Positions 27,556-40,790 of a stretch of 64,000 nt of DNA are shown here, in pieces. This stretch comes from Halichondria panicea. Lineage: Eukaryota > Porifera > Demospongiae > Suberitida > Halichondriidae. The notes beneath the pieces are model-generated. The model did not search any database. It was not told the DNA's origin and was given only the letters and a program-made list of their open reading frames with translations. The DNA lies in assembly GCF_963675165.1 (NCBI RefSeq), contig NC_087388.1, positions 5,461,047-5,525,046 on the forward strand, read 5' to 3'. Numbering within the stretch: the first letter of the stretch is position 1; every line of letters starts with the position of its first letter. Both the position numbers and the translations under genes were made by a program.

Positions 27556-30500
27556 ATGGCTATGTTAGATCTAGTGGCTTTCTTTGCTTTGTTTCTGCTG
27601 CAAGGAGCAGCTTATTCTCAATCACCCTCCTTTGATTTTAAGATTAGAACTGACTATCTCCCAGGACTGCAAGTGGACTCCACTGGGAGAACATTCCTTG
27701 CTGCAGACAACTACCTGTATAGACTGAATGCTCAGCTAATACAAGAGGAGAGAGTTGATCTAGGATCTTATGTCATTGACCAAGGACTGGCCCTGAGCTC
27801 TACTGGGATGTTGGTGGTGTGTTTAGAGGATCTCTCTTGCTCTGTCTACAATGCAAGCAATTTCAGTACTGGTCCCATCAGGAATATCAGTAATGCTATA
27901 GGGGGAGATCTTAGATTTGGAGCAGCTATCATTACGTCAGGAGACACTTTCTACACTGGAGCAATAACTGGTGTGGGACAGAGAATGGTACTGCAACAAT
28001 TTGGAGAGGGATTCAATAGATCGTCAAACAGCAATCTATCAGACGAGTATAATGAACTGGTTTTTGAGATTAGTTCCTTTGCACGAAACTTTTATGCATA
28101 TGGTGGTTTTGTGAGTGGTGGATTTGCCTATTATATTATCGTCGACTATCGACCTGCTAATGCACGAGCTATAAGACTGCTACGTGTTTGCAACATGCCT
28201 GATTGTGGAGGCCCAAGTACCTGTGGAGTGACTGGTTTGTATGAACTGGGAATCAATTGTGGCTTTCAAACAATCACTGGAGATACTCATGTGTGTGCAG
28301 TGTCATTAGTGGAGGACTTCAGTGGGATATCTGGACCCACTGCTGTGGTAACTGTTTGCTCCAGCAGTACTAACTCTATTTGTGTGGTCAATATCACTGC
28401 TGTCAATGAAGCTATGGACGCTAAATATGACTCTTGTATTGTGTCACGGACTGTTGGAGAAGAAATTGGTTTAGCATGGAGAACAAGCTCAGATAACTGT
28501 GATACCCTGCCGCAGCCTCAGGTACGTTTGTATATGATTATAACATACAGGGTTTTGCAAAATCTTTGCAATATCCCAAAAAAGCGTTTTGCGTTGAGCG
28601 TTCCTTATAAGGTTATCTGTGGTCAACCATAAAGTTGTAGATCTTAGTCAGCATGTCAACAATGCACTATTCTACAAACAGTTGATGGATCAACTTGAAG
28701 ATTCCCAGCAACACTTTGATAAGACAGTCCAAGCAGCTCTGTCTGATGCACTATTCTCCATCTAATAATACCGCTTTTTTCACAAGAAAAAGCCATTTTG
28801 TTTTTGAATTTTGCTTCCTAAGCAGACTTGGCATTTCACCACAATGTGTTTATGACACCACAATGTGTAAACATTAGATATCCATATAAGGAACGCTCTA
28901 CACCCTCTATTTCAAAGATTCTGCAAAACCCTGTACTGGTCTTCAACAAATCATTTATTTTCAGATACCTGTGGACAGATGTAACACACCCAGTCCAGTC
29001 GGTCTTCTCATTCCAAATGGTGGTATTGACATAATAGCACCAGTTCGTATCAACTTTGGAGCCAGCCCTATTCCTGATGCTTCAGTAGCTGTAAAAGTGG
29101 AGCAGTTTTCCTTTGTGTTTGTGGCAACTTTTGATTCGAGGATAAGAGGAATAAGAGGAGTAAGTGCGTAATTGTGTATAATTATGACATTGCTTGTCTC
29201 CACAGTACGATGTCAGTGGTACATTGACCCTGGGAACTGATAGCTCATTCTACAATTTTCCAGTGACCTCTAGGGTATTATATTTGTCATGGCATGAGGG
29301 ACTGAACTACATCACAGCAGCCACTGCAGACACTGTAAGTTTATAATGCTTGTATATGTATGTGTTCTACCCTATCCATTTCACCTCCCCCTCTGAAGGT
29401 GTACCAAGTACCCATAGAGGAGTGTTCCCAGCATATAGACTGTACCAGTTGTACCAATGACCTCAACCCGCTGTGTGGGTGGTGTGTGGTGGAGAACAAG
29501 TGCTCCCGTCAGACGCAGTGTCAGAACTCTAGTCTCATCAAGAGATGGACACAGGAAAATACCAACTGTTTTACTACAACTGTGGATCCTATGCGACTTG
29601 TCCTCGACCCTACAATTCTTGCTAATGTGGTAAGGTATATATGCATTAATGTGACACAGGTCATACAAACTGATCCAACAGTTCACGGTGATCTTGCCTC
29701 ACCTCCTGCATGGAGAAAATATATCCTGTCATCTGGCCGACAGTGAAGGACGTTTCTCACCCATCATAGTACCAGCTGTTGAGATTATCCCAGGAATAGT
29801 GTTCAGTTGTGATATTGAAGGACTGGTACCTGACTACCCTGGAGTGACTGCAACCATCAACCTGGGATTTCAGAGCTCTCTGTTCAATGAGCCATTTAAC
29901 GTTACCAACCAAGCACTCACAATCTACAATTGCTCAGCAGGGAAAAGGTATAGGTACCTCAACCATATTCATGACCTGCTGATCACACTATGAATGTGCA
30001 GCTGTAAGGATTGCCTTAGGCCCAATAGTCCGTGTGGATGGTGTAACCTCAACAAGCAGTGTAGTGGAACAGCAACTCTGTGCAAGAATACGTCTCACTT
30101 CCTACAGGTGATAGCTTGATGACCCCTAGCCTGACTCTCTAATGCCTATACCCCTCTATACAGGTGTCTATATCTACAGACTTCAGAACCCTATGCCCCC
30201 TGCTAGATACGACCCCCTTTGGGGGGCACACTCTACCAGTGAGGGTAGTCCAGGACCTTCGACTGACCACTAGGAACCTGATACCACCAGTAAGTCAACA
30301 TTAACTCTGTACCCTGACCCTTCCATGGCTTCTCTATAGACGGATGGCTTCGAGTATTTGTGTATTGTGAATGGAGTTAGCCTGGCAGCTCAGTATGAGA
30401 ATGAGACCTCTATCCTGTGCAATGTGGGCAGTGGAGACGTAAGTGCTAACACTGTAATACAATACAATGTAATGTAATGTAAACTGCACAAACAGTTTCA

Positions 30501-33500
30501 CAATGACCATTAAATGCTAATTGTGATTTAATTAGTGCTGCATTCTAGTTATCACATTACCATACATGACACAGCTCAACCTGCCTACTGGTAGTGGTAG
30601 CTCTTCTGTGGTTGCTACGGTGATATGGTTCGGGAATGGCATCATCCACCCACTCAGCAGTGTCACACAACAGACTGACAGTACGTACACCATCACAGTA
30701 ACTACAAAAGTTGGACTAACATTTATACACAACCTCTGTTTACCATATGCCCCTCCCCCTCCCCCCAACACACACAATGACATAAAGTTACGTTGTTTGA
30801 TTGTCGTAACTTGGGCAGTGGATGTTCAGAGTGCTTAGCATCCAGACTGGGGTCAAAGTTCACGTGTGGGTGGTGTAGCCTTAGCGACAGCTGTGAGGTG
30901 TTGCAAGAATGCACCAATGATGTTTTTGTTACTGAGGGGAGAAATTGTCCTTCCCCTTTCATCAAATCAATCTCTCCAGAATCTGGTAATCATTATAATT
31001 TTACCTACTATATGCCATGATACTTCCTACACCCACAGGACCAGTTGATGGTGGTACAGCAATCACTGTGATGGGCACTGACCTCGGAGTGACCTTTGCT
31101 GACATTCTGAACGCCACCCTTACATTAGGAGGTGTGGCCTGTACTATCATCAACACCGACTATATACCAGGGAGGCAGTTTGTGTGTGTGACCAACAACT
31201 TTGGAAGTACAGGCAGCAATGTCTTCACTATGGTCCTGTATGGCAATATAGACGTCAATGTAAACGCTGATCCTTTCATTGCGTTGAATCCCTTTGTTAG
31301 TAGCGTCAAACCGACCTTTGGACCCGTGGCAGGGGGTACCAAACTGACTGTGAGGGGTACTGCACTAAGAGTGGGTAACCATGAGAACACTAGAGTCACT
31401 CTGGTCAGTGGAGGGTTAATCTACACCTGCAACGTATTGTAAGTGGCAGTATACGTCTGGAAATGTTGAAACCTTTCCTTGCAGATCAATCTTTTCTCAA
31501 GAGATTGAATGCACCACTACAGCAGCAAACCTCACCTCCGCTGCAGGGGTGGTAGTTACTATTGATGCTGCTAGACTGGACTTTGGAGTGTTCTTCACTT
31601 ACAGTAACAACCCCAATGTAACTGCTGTGCGTCCTAGCAACACCATTCCCAGTGGAGGCATCACACTGACCTTTACTGGAGTGTACTTGGACGTGGTACA
31701 ACAGCCTGTGTTGGAGATCTACCAGCCCATGGAGGAGGATCCTCTGGTAAGCCAGCAACTATAATTATGTCTGTATTATTTACTCTCCCCTACAGAGAAG
31801 CAACTGCAGTGTTGTGGACAATACAACCATCACATGCTTGACTCCTAGTCTGCTAATAACCTCACTGACCCCATTGGACTATGCCCTACTGTTTGATGAT
31901 GTCCCACCTATCACACAAGCACGTTTTCCCATCAGCGTCCAATTAGATCCCTCCAATTTCCGGCTGGAGGGTTCTCAAAAGGTCCCTAATGGCACAGAGA
32001 CGCTCATACGCATTGTGGTATGTAATATTAGCTAGTAAACCGACCCTATTAATTGTTATTGTGTGTGTATCCAGGGTGATAATCTCGACTCAGTGGAGAC
32101 CAGTGAGATACGAGTGACAGTGGGAGGGGAGGAGTGTGTCAAGACACCCAGTAGCGTAAGAGGGAGTGAATTCATCTGTACTGCCCCCTTGGAGCCGCCA
32201 GGAGGGGAAAACCCAGCCAACATAAATGTGTATATAACTATAATTATACGTAACTGTGTCACTGTTCACTTCAGGTAACCGTTGGAAGCAACATCGCTCA
32301 AAAATTGGACCGGCAACTGACTTATACATTTCCTGAGGCAACGGTTTTTGGGCCAACAGTTCCTCTGCAGATCATCATTCCAGTTATTGTCATCATCTTT
32401 ATAATTGTCGTGTGTGTACTGACGATTGCTATTGTCTGCTTGTATCTGAACTCGAGGAGAAAGTCAGTACCAATTTATATGCATCAGCATGAGCAAAGGA
32501 TAGAGCTTACGGCTACTGGGTAAGTAATGATAATATTATATACTGTTCAATTTGCAAATAATTTGTTACAGGAAAACTCATGAGGTAGTCGATGGTAATA
32601 CTACACTCGTTAGTAAGTTTTCTTTTCTACACACACATGTATAGTCCCTGTTACATGCAACAAATTATATTCAGAATCAGAACTTGTTGAGATTGCTGAG
32701 TCCATCCCAGACTCATTCAAAATAGCTGCCTCAAAATTGAAGCTCTCCAGTACTGCAATAGGACAAGGTAAAGAAAGATGTGCAAATAATTTGATTTTGG
32801 GATGTGACTATACAGGTGAATTTGGCGTTGTGTACAAGGGTGTTCTGACAGACTGGAACAAAGTACCTATGCAGGGGGTGGCCGTGAAGACATTAAAAGG
32901 TTATAATTATCATTATTGTTGTGAGATGAATATTACACAATGAAACCTTTTGAACACAGAAACTATAAACTCACGATTATTTCGCGATCATTCCCTCTAT
33001 AGACATGTTAACCTAAATTCCGGTCTGCAGTCAGTTATACATTTTCTGAGCCCTAGAGATTCATTTTTCTGCAATTGTAACACACAACATTTCATTTCTG
33101 ATGAGTTAGTTCTTCATTATTTATACAGGTCTGTTCTCATTGTCGGATGTTCAGAGCATGGTGTGTGAGGTGAACAAGATGCAGGACTTTGACCATCCTC
33201 ACGTCATGTCCCTAATTGGAGTGTGTCTCGATGCTGGCCCCGGTGTTGCCATAGTGATGCCATATATGGCCAATGGCAGCCTTATTAGCTACCTCAAAAA
33301 AGAAAGGAGCAGCCTTGAGTTGGACGATGACTGTGACATAGATCAGGTGTGTGTGGTGTAGGGTGCATACGAGTAGTAAATAGCTCAGTATCTATGACGA
33401 CTACCTTTTGGTTTAGAGCATGTATAAGTAATACTATTTATTGCTTTTTAATAAGTGCTGACATCAGCGTTTTACATTGAAATTGCACAGGAAGCGACTC

Positions 33501-36216
33501 ATCACCAACTGTGCAGATATTTTTCCATATCGCACACCCGGAAGTATTATTGCACACTTGTTATTGCACACTAGGAAGTGATTCTTATTTGGAATAAAAC
33601 GTTTTCAGCAGTGAGAGAACAAGAAAAACATAGTTTACACACTTATAATCATGCATTGCAATGTTTATCAGTCTCTTTTCTTGTTTTCTGATGCTCTGTA
33701 TCACTTCTGTGCTCTTTTTGCAGTGAAGCTGAGGGTCAGGAGGTTGTCAGTGTTCATATTTAATGCATCAAACAGGCATCAGTGTTGGGAGTGGGTGCTT
33801 TGAGCGGAGTATTGCACATGTAGAAGTGTACTGCACCACCATATAAGCCTGTTCAGGCTTGTATAAAGTCGTTTTGGCTTCAAAAACGGTTGTCACACTT
33901 TTCTTCAGTTATAGCGGTGCATGTTTCCTCTTCTGATACACTGGAGCATGATAGAAAGCAAGCACATGCTGTTTATCCTTCAGAACTATCCATTTTCAAA
34001 ACGGGTTGCTGGTTGTCAACGTTTTTCTTGTCTTTTTTTCTTGTCTGTTCTCTACAAAATCTTTAAGTAGCCTTCTGCAAGCTCTCTTGGTGTTCTAGAG
34101 TATTATTTCTTTGTCTTTCTAGCTGTTTTCTTTCTCTTAAACTCGTCTTCAACTGGGAGAACTCAATTTTGTTGCTACGCATTCTTCTGGTTGATAAAGC
34201 AACCGCATGTTGCGCATGCGCAGATTCAACCTGCATTTTGGTTGCCAAGCAATAAATGCATTATCCCATGGATACTGATGATTATCACTCGTCCGTGCCT
34301 AGTAACTGTCACTCGTGCCTTGCAGGCACTCGTGCAGTTACTGCACAGACTCGTGATAATCCTCAGTATCCATAGGATAATATCATAATAATTATGGTAT
34401 TAGTGTGAGCATTGTGTGGGTGTCTCAACAGAAAGGTATGTGGGGCTGCATGATTACTGTGATCCATGTGTATAGAGAGATGCATGCTACATTCCCATCA
34501 GCTATACTGGGTCAAAATATATTTCTTACCTAGCTTGACCACTTGACCAGCCTATTTTACTGAAACAACATGCATCAGCCTTATGGCCTGACCATATTCC
34601 ACAACAAATCACGTTCACTATAGCTATGCATGCATATATATAGTGCAAGGTGTACAAAATGATAGTTAAAACTGGCGCATGCAGAATGCAGGGAAAGAAT
34701 GACTATATAGCTATAATTATCTAGAAAGAATTTTTTCAATTTGTGTCAGCAGCGTGATCGATTGTGGGGATAATACTGACTTGGAGTATATAAAATTATG
34801 ATGAGCTTTTCCAGAACTTAGTCAAAAATCAGAGCACCAATTAATAATTTGTAAAGAAGTGGTTGCCATTGATACAGATTCTGGAAGTGAGGAAACTGCT
34901 ACTAAAGATGTGTCGTCAGATAGCACTGGGAATGGCCTACTTGGCTGAACAGAAGTTTGTCCATCGCGACCTTGCAGCCAGAAACTGCATGTGAGTGAAC
35001 AATTGACAGTGTGCACGAAAGAAATCATGACACTAAGTATAATCATGCAAAGTTCATGTTTTTATAGCCACGGTAACGTTATACTATAGTTGGAGCATTC
35101 TTCCTTGCATGCGACAAAAATTATATCCAATGGTATGCATCGATATTGTAAAAATATCACTAGCATACTAGCTGGTTAGCATTTTACATAATTGTTTCCA
35201 TGAGGTTTTATCTTGACATATAATACATTCAGGCTGGACTCGGGAGGGGGTATCAGGGTGGGGGACTTTGGTTTGGCTGAAGACGTCTATGCTAGCGGCT
35301 ACTTCAGACAGAACGACAGAGCCAATGTGAAGCTGCCCTACAAATGGATGGCCATGGAGAGTCTCAACGATGCCATATTCACAGAAAAAACTGATGTGGT
35401 GAGTCAGTGCATGATCACAAGCTCTATAACTCAGTAATAGCTTTATTTTCGTGAACACGCTCTATCTAACCTCAACCCCTAATTTGTGTCTGAAATACAT
35501 TTTCCTTTCATAATCATTGTTACTTGTCGTCCATGTGCCCATGCAGTGGTCGTATGGTGTGACTGTGTGGGAAGTCTTCAATGGAGGACGGACCCCCTAC
35601 CCTGCTGTGGACCCACACTCCCTCATCCAGCTGCTGGGAGAGGGGCGGAGACTAGAGAAACCTCTCAACGCAGCCTGTTCCGCCGAAATGTGAGTGTACA
35701 CTCTCTGAGTTGAGTATCGTAGCAGTTGCATTGAGCTAGTTGTTGTGTTGGGTAGACTGAGATTTGGAATTACCATTTTGTTCCAACTGACTGTACATCC
35801 CTCTACACTCACTCAGTTCTGAAGTGATGCGTCAGTGCTGGAGGGAGGACCCAGAGGAGAGACCAACCTTCTCACAACTGTCCTCCACTGTGGACAAGTT
35901 ACTGACATCCATTGCTGGCTACACTGAGCTCGGTATGGTGCTACTGAACACAGTTCAAGAGGTGGAGCAGCTCAGTAAGTGCATAATTAAAAGATAGTAT
36001 GCTACTATAAATAGCAGCTCTTAATGAATACTTACTTAGTGTAGTATACTAAGACATGCTAAAAATCATTATTCATTCCATGCTTTTACTGCAGAATGTG
36101 ACAATGTACCTTCACCTACTGAAGACGCTAATCGTTATGTCGATGGTCCACCAGGTCACCCTCTAGCATTCAAAAACAGAATGTACGAAGAAGAATTTAC
36201 TGCAACAGACGATTAA
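27556..36216 (+). CDS. RTK-3: class A sema/PSI/IPT receptor tyrosine kinase, intact
   Basis: Exons: 27556-28521, 28965-29159, 29206-29334, 29399-29629, 29682-29947, 30002-30107, 30164-30289, 30340-30438, 30575-30680, 30788-30985, 31039-31438, 31485-31746, 31796-32017, 32075-32227, 32275-32519, 32572-32612, 32675-32767, 32816-32899, 33129-33346, 34878-34990, 35233-35398, 35547-35689, 35817-35974, 36095-36216. Total 4842 bp, 1613 aa. Architecture as RTK-2, with TM about 1186-1211 and kinase about 1273-1571 including [17 protein letters not shown] and [10 protein letters not shown]. The tail reads [15 protein letters not shown] with tyrosines at RYVD and RMYEEE. Introns 1 and 19 carry insertions (28548-28933; about 33437-34385). 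From about exon 5 onward it is nearly identical to RTK-5, while exon 1 differs in sequence and length. Confidence 0.92.
28548..28933. mobile_element. 386-bp Tc1/mariner-like MITE in RTK-3 intron 1
   Basis: Termini CAGGGTTTTGCAAAATC and its inverse (GATTCTGCAAAACCCTG), with inner arms GAGCGTTCCTTATAAGG and its near-inverse. TA is duplicated at 28546-28547 and 28934-28935. RTK-1 and RTK-5 show the empty site (CATACTGGTC). Confidence 0.85.
33437..34385. repeat. About 0.95-kb insertion in RTK-3 intron 19
   Basis: It is missing from the otherwise nearly identical intron of RTK-5, where GTAATACTATATAATTATGG is continuous. The right part has an inverted repeat (CCCATGGATACTGATGATTA and its near-inverse, about 34266-34378). 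No coding sequence recognised; exact ends uncertain. Confidence 0.65.
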
Positions 36217-37530
36217 CTAATTATAGCCTTTAGCTAGTGAGTTGTCCCTGTACATATAGCGTGTATATAAACGTACAATTCCAGCTGCTTTAATCTTTGG
36301 CACAACCGTGCATGATACAATCAGTTTACTTTATTCTTTATTAGTATCATGCATGTATACACATGGTCACCGTAGCCTATTATTGTTTTACACAATAAAG
36401 TCACATGCAATGTTTCCCGTCTTAATAATTTTGTCCTCAATTAACTATTTTCACATGCAGTGCCTATAATATTATAATTATAGGCAGTCTTTTTACAATT
36501 TGAACAAAAAATATTCCGGAATATTGGTTTGGCACAGACCTAGCAATAGGCAAGGGAATATTGATGTGTTTACTGATAATTATTGATAGTAGCATGATGC
36601 ATAAGTGACATTCCAATGATTGTTATGACAGTACACATGCAGCCAGTCATAATAATGCATTTATGTACTGACAATTCGGTGTACAGCTTACGTTTTCTGC
36701 TGCATGGGGTCGGCTGCTCTGGTTGTCATGGTAACCTGGACGCATCAACCACCCACTGAGCAACATATTGAAACAAATTTCAGGTATCATTTCTTTCTGT
36801 CAACAATTATTATCTGCATGGATAGATGCTTCTAGACAGTCTAGACAATCCTTTACAGGTGATTTATACTGATAGCCATGATTTGACCAGTGGCAGCAGG
36901 GTATATATGATTAGTGATTGTGTGTGTGTGTGTGCATGGACACACAAATATGAGCTGTTTGAGCGAACTAGACACTTTCATCAGTTTTTCACGGATTGCT
37001 CGAGACAGTAGTAGTCACCTATAGTCATTCTCGATTCACCCATAATAATAATGCACTGAATAAGGTCATTACGGTAAAAAGTTATACTGTATCCATTTTG
37101 CTCCTTGTGCAATCAATAAATGCTCTATCATGAGTTAAGAATTGCACAATAATTACACAGTACTACATGCCGTATATCGAATGACTGATTTATAAGTGCA
37201 TCCTCGAATATAAGCGTATATAGAGCAGCCTCAGCTCTGCTATTGAGCCTATGAATAAATTACGTGCTCGGAATAATTTTAGTCGAATAGGAGGTAAGTA
37301 TCTAATGGTTATTGTCCATTTTTGGTAAAGATCATTGCATTAAGTTTTGCATAACGACGTTCTCATGGCTGAAAGTTGAATTATGGATCAATTAAGAAAA
37401 CACTGTGTCCAGTTGTGTGTGCTGTATTATGTCTATTATGAAGTATACGTACAAAGGGTATCCATGCATGCATGTACTTTATTAGTATATAGCTACTAAT
37501 TAAAACATGGCTTATGTTTTATTTAATGCA
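36217..37530. other. Class A 3' flank of RTK-3 and spacer
   Basis: Up to about 37010 it is homologous to the RTK-1 and RTK-5 flanks. The rest has no recognisable gene. Confidence 0.6.
36394..36399 (+). terminator. Polyadenylation signal of RTK-3
   Basis: AATAAA about 180 bp after the stop codon, in the block conserved among the class A genes. Confidence 0.6.
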
Positions 37531-37600
37531 GAATATGTGACAGTAAACGCACACCCACTAAAGAAGTTTATCGCTATATCGACCGATTGGAGTTACTAAT
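37531..37600 (+). pseudogene. Relic of an RTK terminal exon
   Basis: AATATGTGACAGTAAACG, preceded by GCAG, and GTTTATCGCTATATCGACCG align with the class A last exon (AATGTGACAATG...CGCTATGTAGATGG) but with many changes, so the exon is degraded. Confidence 0.6.
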
Positions 37601-37612
37601 AACTACGCTCTA

Positions 37613-37816
37613 CCGTATAGCGGGTAATTTTCGTGGGGTAAAATATTCGTTATTTTCGTGGGCAGGCTGACCTCCACGAAATTTTATCGTAGGCGTGGCT
37701 TATCTGAACGTAGGAATGCCGTGCAGCCACGAGACTAAACGAAATTTTTACTCACGAAAACTACCATTCTCGAGTTGAACGAATTTTTTACCCCACGAAA
37801 CTTACCCGCTATACGG
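37613..37816. mobile_element. 204-bp MITE with CCGTATAGCGGG termini
   Basis: CCGTATAGCGGGTAATTTTC and its inverse (with one or two changes) flank about 145 bp, and TA borders both ends. The interior holds further GTTTTCGTGG-type inverted motifs. Non-coding. Confidence 0.75.
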
Positions 37817-37849
37817 TATATAGTCTAATTTCTCGTTCCACGCCTTCCC

Positions 37850-38058
37850 TGGCACTGACCTCGGAGTGACCTTTGCTGACATTCTGAACGCAATCCCATT
37901 AGGAGGTGTGGCCTGCACTCCTATCAACACCGACTGTATATACCTAGACTCGCAAGCCGTCACTGTTGCAGGCGAACTGTTCGCCTGCAACAGTGACGGC
38001 TTGCGAGTCTAGTATATACCAGGGAGGCAATTTGTGTGTGTGACCAACAACTTTGGAA
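37850..38058 (+). pseudogene. Broken RTK IPT exon (exon 11 fragment)
   Basis: GGCACTGACCTCGGAGTGAC through CAACTTTGGAA matches the start of exon 11 of the full RTKs. It has small deletions, is split by a 67-bp hairpin element, and ends abruptly at 38058 where ITPR coding sequence starts. Confidence 0.85.
37945..38011. mobile_element. 67-bp hairpin element with 9-bp target duplication
   Basis: TAGACTCGCAAGCCGTCACT and its perfect inverse form almost the whole element, around a GGCGAACTGTTCGCC centre. GTATATACC is duplicated at 37936-37944 and 38012-38020. The intact RTK exon has this target sequence once. Confidence 0.9.
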
Positions 38059-40104
38059 CGAACAGGGGAGCAAGGTCAACGACTTTTTCAAAAGGACCAA
38101 CAAGCTCCACAAAGAAATGGAGTGTCAGAAAGACCTGAGAAGTATTGTAGGCGGATTACGAGTACCTATAATTATGTTGTAGTCTGAGTGGCCTGTGCAT
38201 GTGATACAGAGCAAAACAAAGTTAGTTCAAATTGAACCACTGTTATCAAGTTATAGCTGTTTAAATTAAGAGTTGAGTTTATGATTGTACAGTGTATCGC
38301 GCTTGCACTGTCTAGGTACATGTATAGGTGTAGCATCTTCGAACTTTATAGTTCTATAAAATTGAATCAATATATACGTGTGTGTATAGAAACTTTTCTA
38401 GGCCCCGATAAATTACTCTTTTTTTCTAAATGTGCTTATATTAATCCCCCAAAAAGTTGACATAACAATTAACACAAAATTAAAACGTGCAACTGACACA
38501 CGACATAGTTAGTGTTATCTATTTTTTGCCCAGAAATTTCGTTATGCAAAATTTAATGTAATGATCTTTACCAAAATGAACATTGTGATGCCCAATTTCT
38601 ATTGAGACCCCTGTTATGCTAAAATTTAATTATTCCAAGTATAATTTATCAGGGCCTAACTGATAAATTACTCCTCCTTCTTTATCGGCTCCCCTCTCCC
38701 TCAGATCGAACGGTCCAATATAAGATAGCTCGTCACATGGGTCTATGTCCAGTATCTCGTTCTACCTTGCCTTCTGTCTCAACATGATGGTGGTCTTTCT
38801 CTACCCCTTCAACAAGGGCTCCAATTACATCAGTGAGTACTGCACAAGTGCTTCTGTTAGCATAATTATAGCACTGTTATAGTACACACTGTATGACTGA
38901 ATAGATCTACTTGTACTTCATTTCCCTTAGTTAGCATTTACTCCGAGTACTTTAAAATGTATAATTATACATTGTATAATAATTGTATCATAGCCACCAT
39001 GTACCCCGATGGCTATGAACTTAATTTGTGCAAGAGCTGATCGAGCTACTTTTATCAAAATAATTATTGGTCCTCATAATTATAAACGTGCATTTATTCT
39101 TACTGGTGAAGTATTTATGCCCCTCCGATAATTCCAGACTCTATGGATTTGAAGACGTTCATGTTGCTATGGATGGTGTTGATTGCTTCTATACTACTAC
39201 TAATCTATGGAGACAGGAAACACATCAAGCGCTACTCTGTGTCTTTAGCGGCACTGGCTGTTATCAGGAGTCTGGTTACCTTGGGGATGCAGCCGACACT
39301 ATTCCTGCTCGGATTCTTACAGGTATACTCCTATCTTAGCGGCCCCTCACTCAAGTATTTTAATAAAGGAAAATCAAAATTTGAGGTTTTACCAATTCAA
39401 GATTATGATAGTTTTTGCATAATGCGGACGGTATACTGGTAGCGTGTGTTTTGATTGTAGCTGTGGACGAATCTCTGTTTAATTTTGAGGCTTATAGAAC
39501 ATGTTAAGGTGAACACCTTTTATCCAATAATCTTACCTCCCCCCCCCCCACACACACACAGCTTGTCAACAAAGGCGTGTTCATAGTGAGTCTATTATCA
39601 AATCGTGGCATCCTTCGTAAGCTGTGGACTGTTAGACCACGACGGGCCACAAAACATTATTTTCAGTTTATTCGTGAGCTGAGCTCTGACCTCTTCTTCA
39701 GTCCCCACCTCCCTTATCATTGGATGCAGTTCACATTCTGTTTCCTGGGGTTCAGTATACACGAGTTCTTCTACTGGGTACTGGTGAGTGTGTGTGGAGT
39801 GTGGTGTGTGGGTGTGGTGTGGAGTGGGCGTGCTTGCGTGTGTTGTATGGTGTGTGGGTAGGTAATTGAATGTGTTTACTAGTGTAGTGGGGTAATTATG
39901 TAGCTTCTGTTTACATTCAGTCTAGAAATTGATTTTGAATCCATGCAGCTGTCACACACAATAGCCTTGAAACCAATTACATGTGCTTCAACCTGTGTTC
40001 ACTGTTTGTCTAAACTTAACCAGAGTTGAACACTATGGACAGTCTTCACTGCATGTACATTCATATGAATATAGCTACCATTAGAATCCACGATTGTACA
40101 CACA

Positions 40105-40106
<2 letters not shown>

Positions 40107-40169
<63 letters not shown>
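40107..40169 (+). repeat. (CA)n at an ITPR-psi2 acceptor
   Basis: About 31 CA units run directly into the AG acceptor of the exon at 40171, in place of a normal pyrimidine tract. Confidence 0.9.
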
Positions 40170-40170
<1 letters not shown>

Positions 40171-40703
40171 CTGATTGACATAGTCTATCGCTACGACACG
40201 CTGATGAACGTGATCAACAGTGTTCTCAGGAACTACCAGTCCATTCTCCTCACTACCATACTCGCCATTATCATCATCTATCTCTACGCCATCATCGGAT
40301 ACTTGTTCTTCGCAGATGATTTTAGACTGGTCACTAACCCCCTCCCAATGATTGCCGGGGAGTGTCAAGGTGAGGAGCGGGGTTATTGATAGTTGGTGAG
40401 ATTCAATAAGGCTAGGTATTGTACCAGGAGTGCACTCCTGATTGTACTTATAGTTCCTGAAAAATCTAACACAGATATTATGACTGTACAGTGTTAAATG
40501 AGGAATATTTGTTCTCAATAGGAAAGAGAATTGTTCCCTAGGGTTAGAGTTAAAGTGCATGTGAAAGGCAATAATTTAGGAAGCTTTAAAAAACTTCGCT
40601 TTTGTAAACAAGGATGGTACTGCCTGAAACAAAATGTTTTCTCCAGCTTACAATAATCACGTACTAATCCTGGCTCGATACAATACTCCACACATAACAC
40701 ACG

Positions 40704-40708
<5 letters not shown>

Positions 40709-40783
<75 letters not shown>
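40709..40783 (+). repeat. (CA)n upstream of the pore-loop exon of ITPR-psi2
   Basis: About 37 CA units, then AAACACACACAG, the acceptor for the exon at 40795. It is homologous to the expanded tract at 10109-10566. Confidence 0.9.
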
Positions 40784-40790
<7 letters not shown>

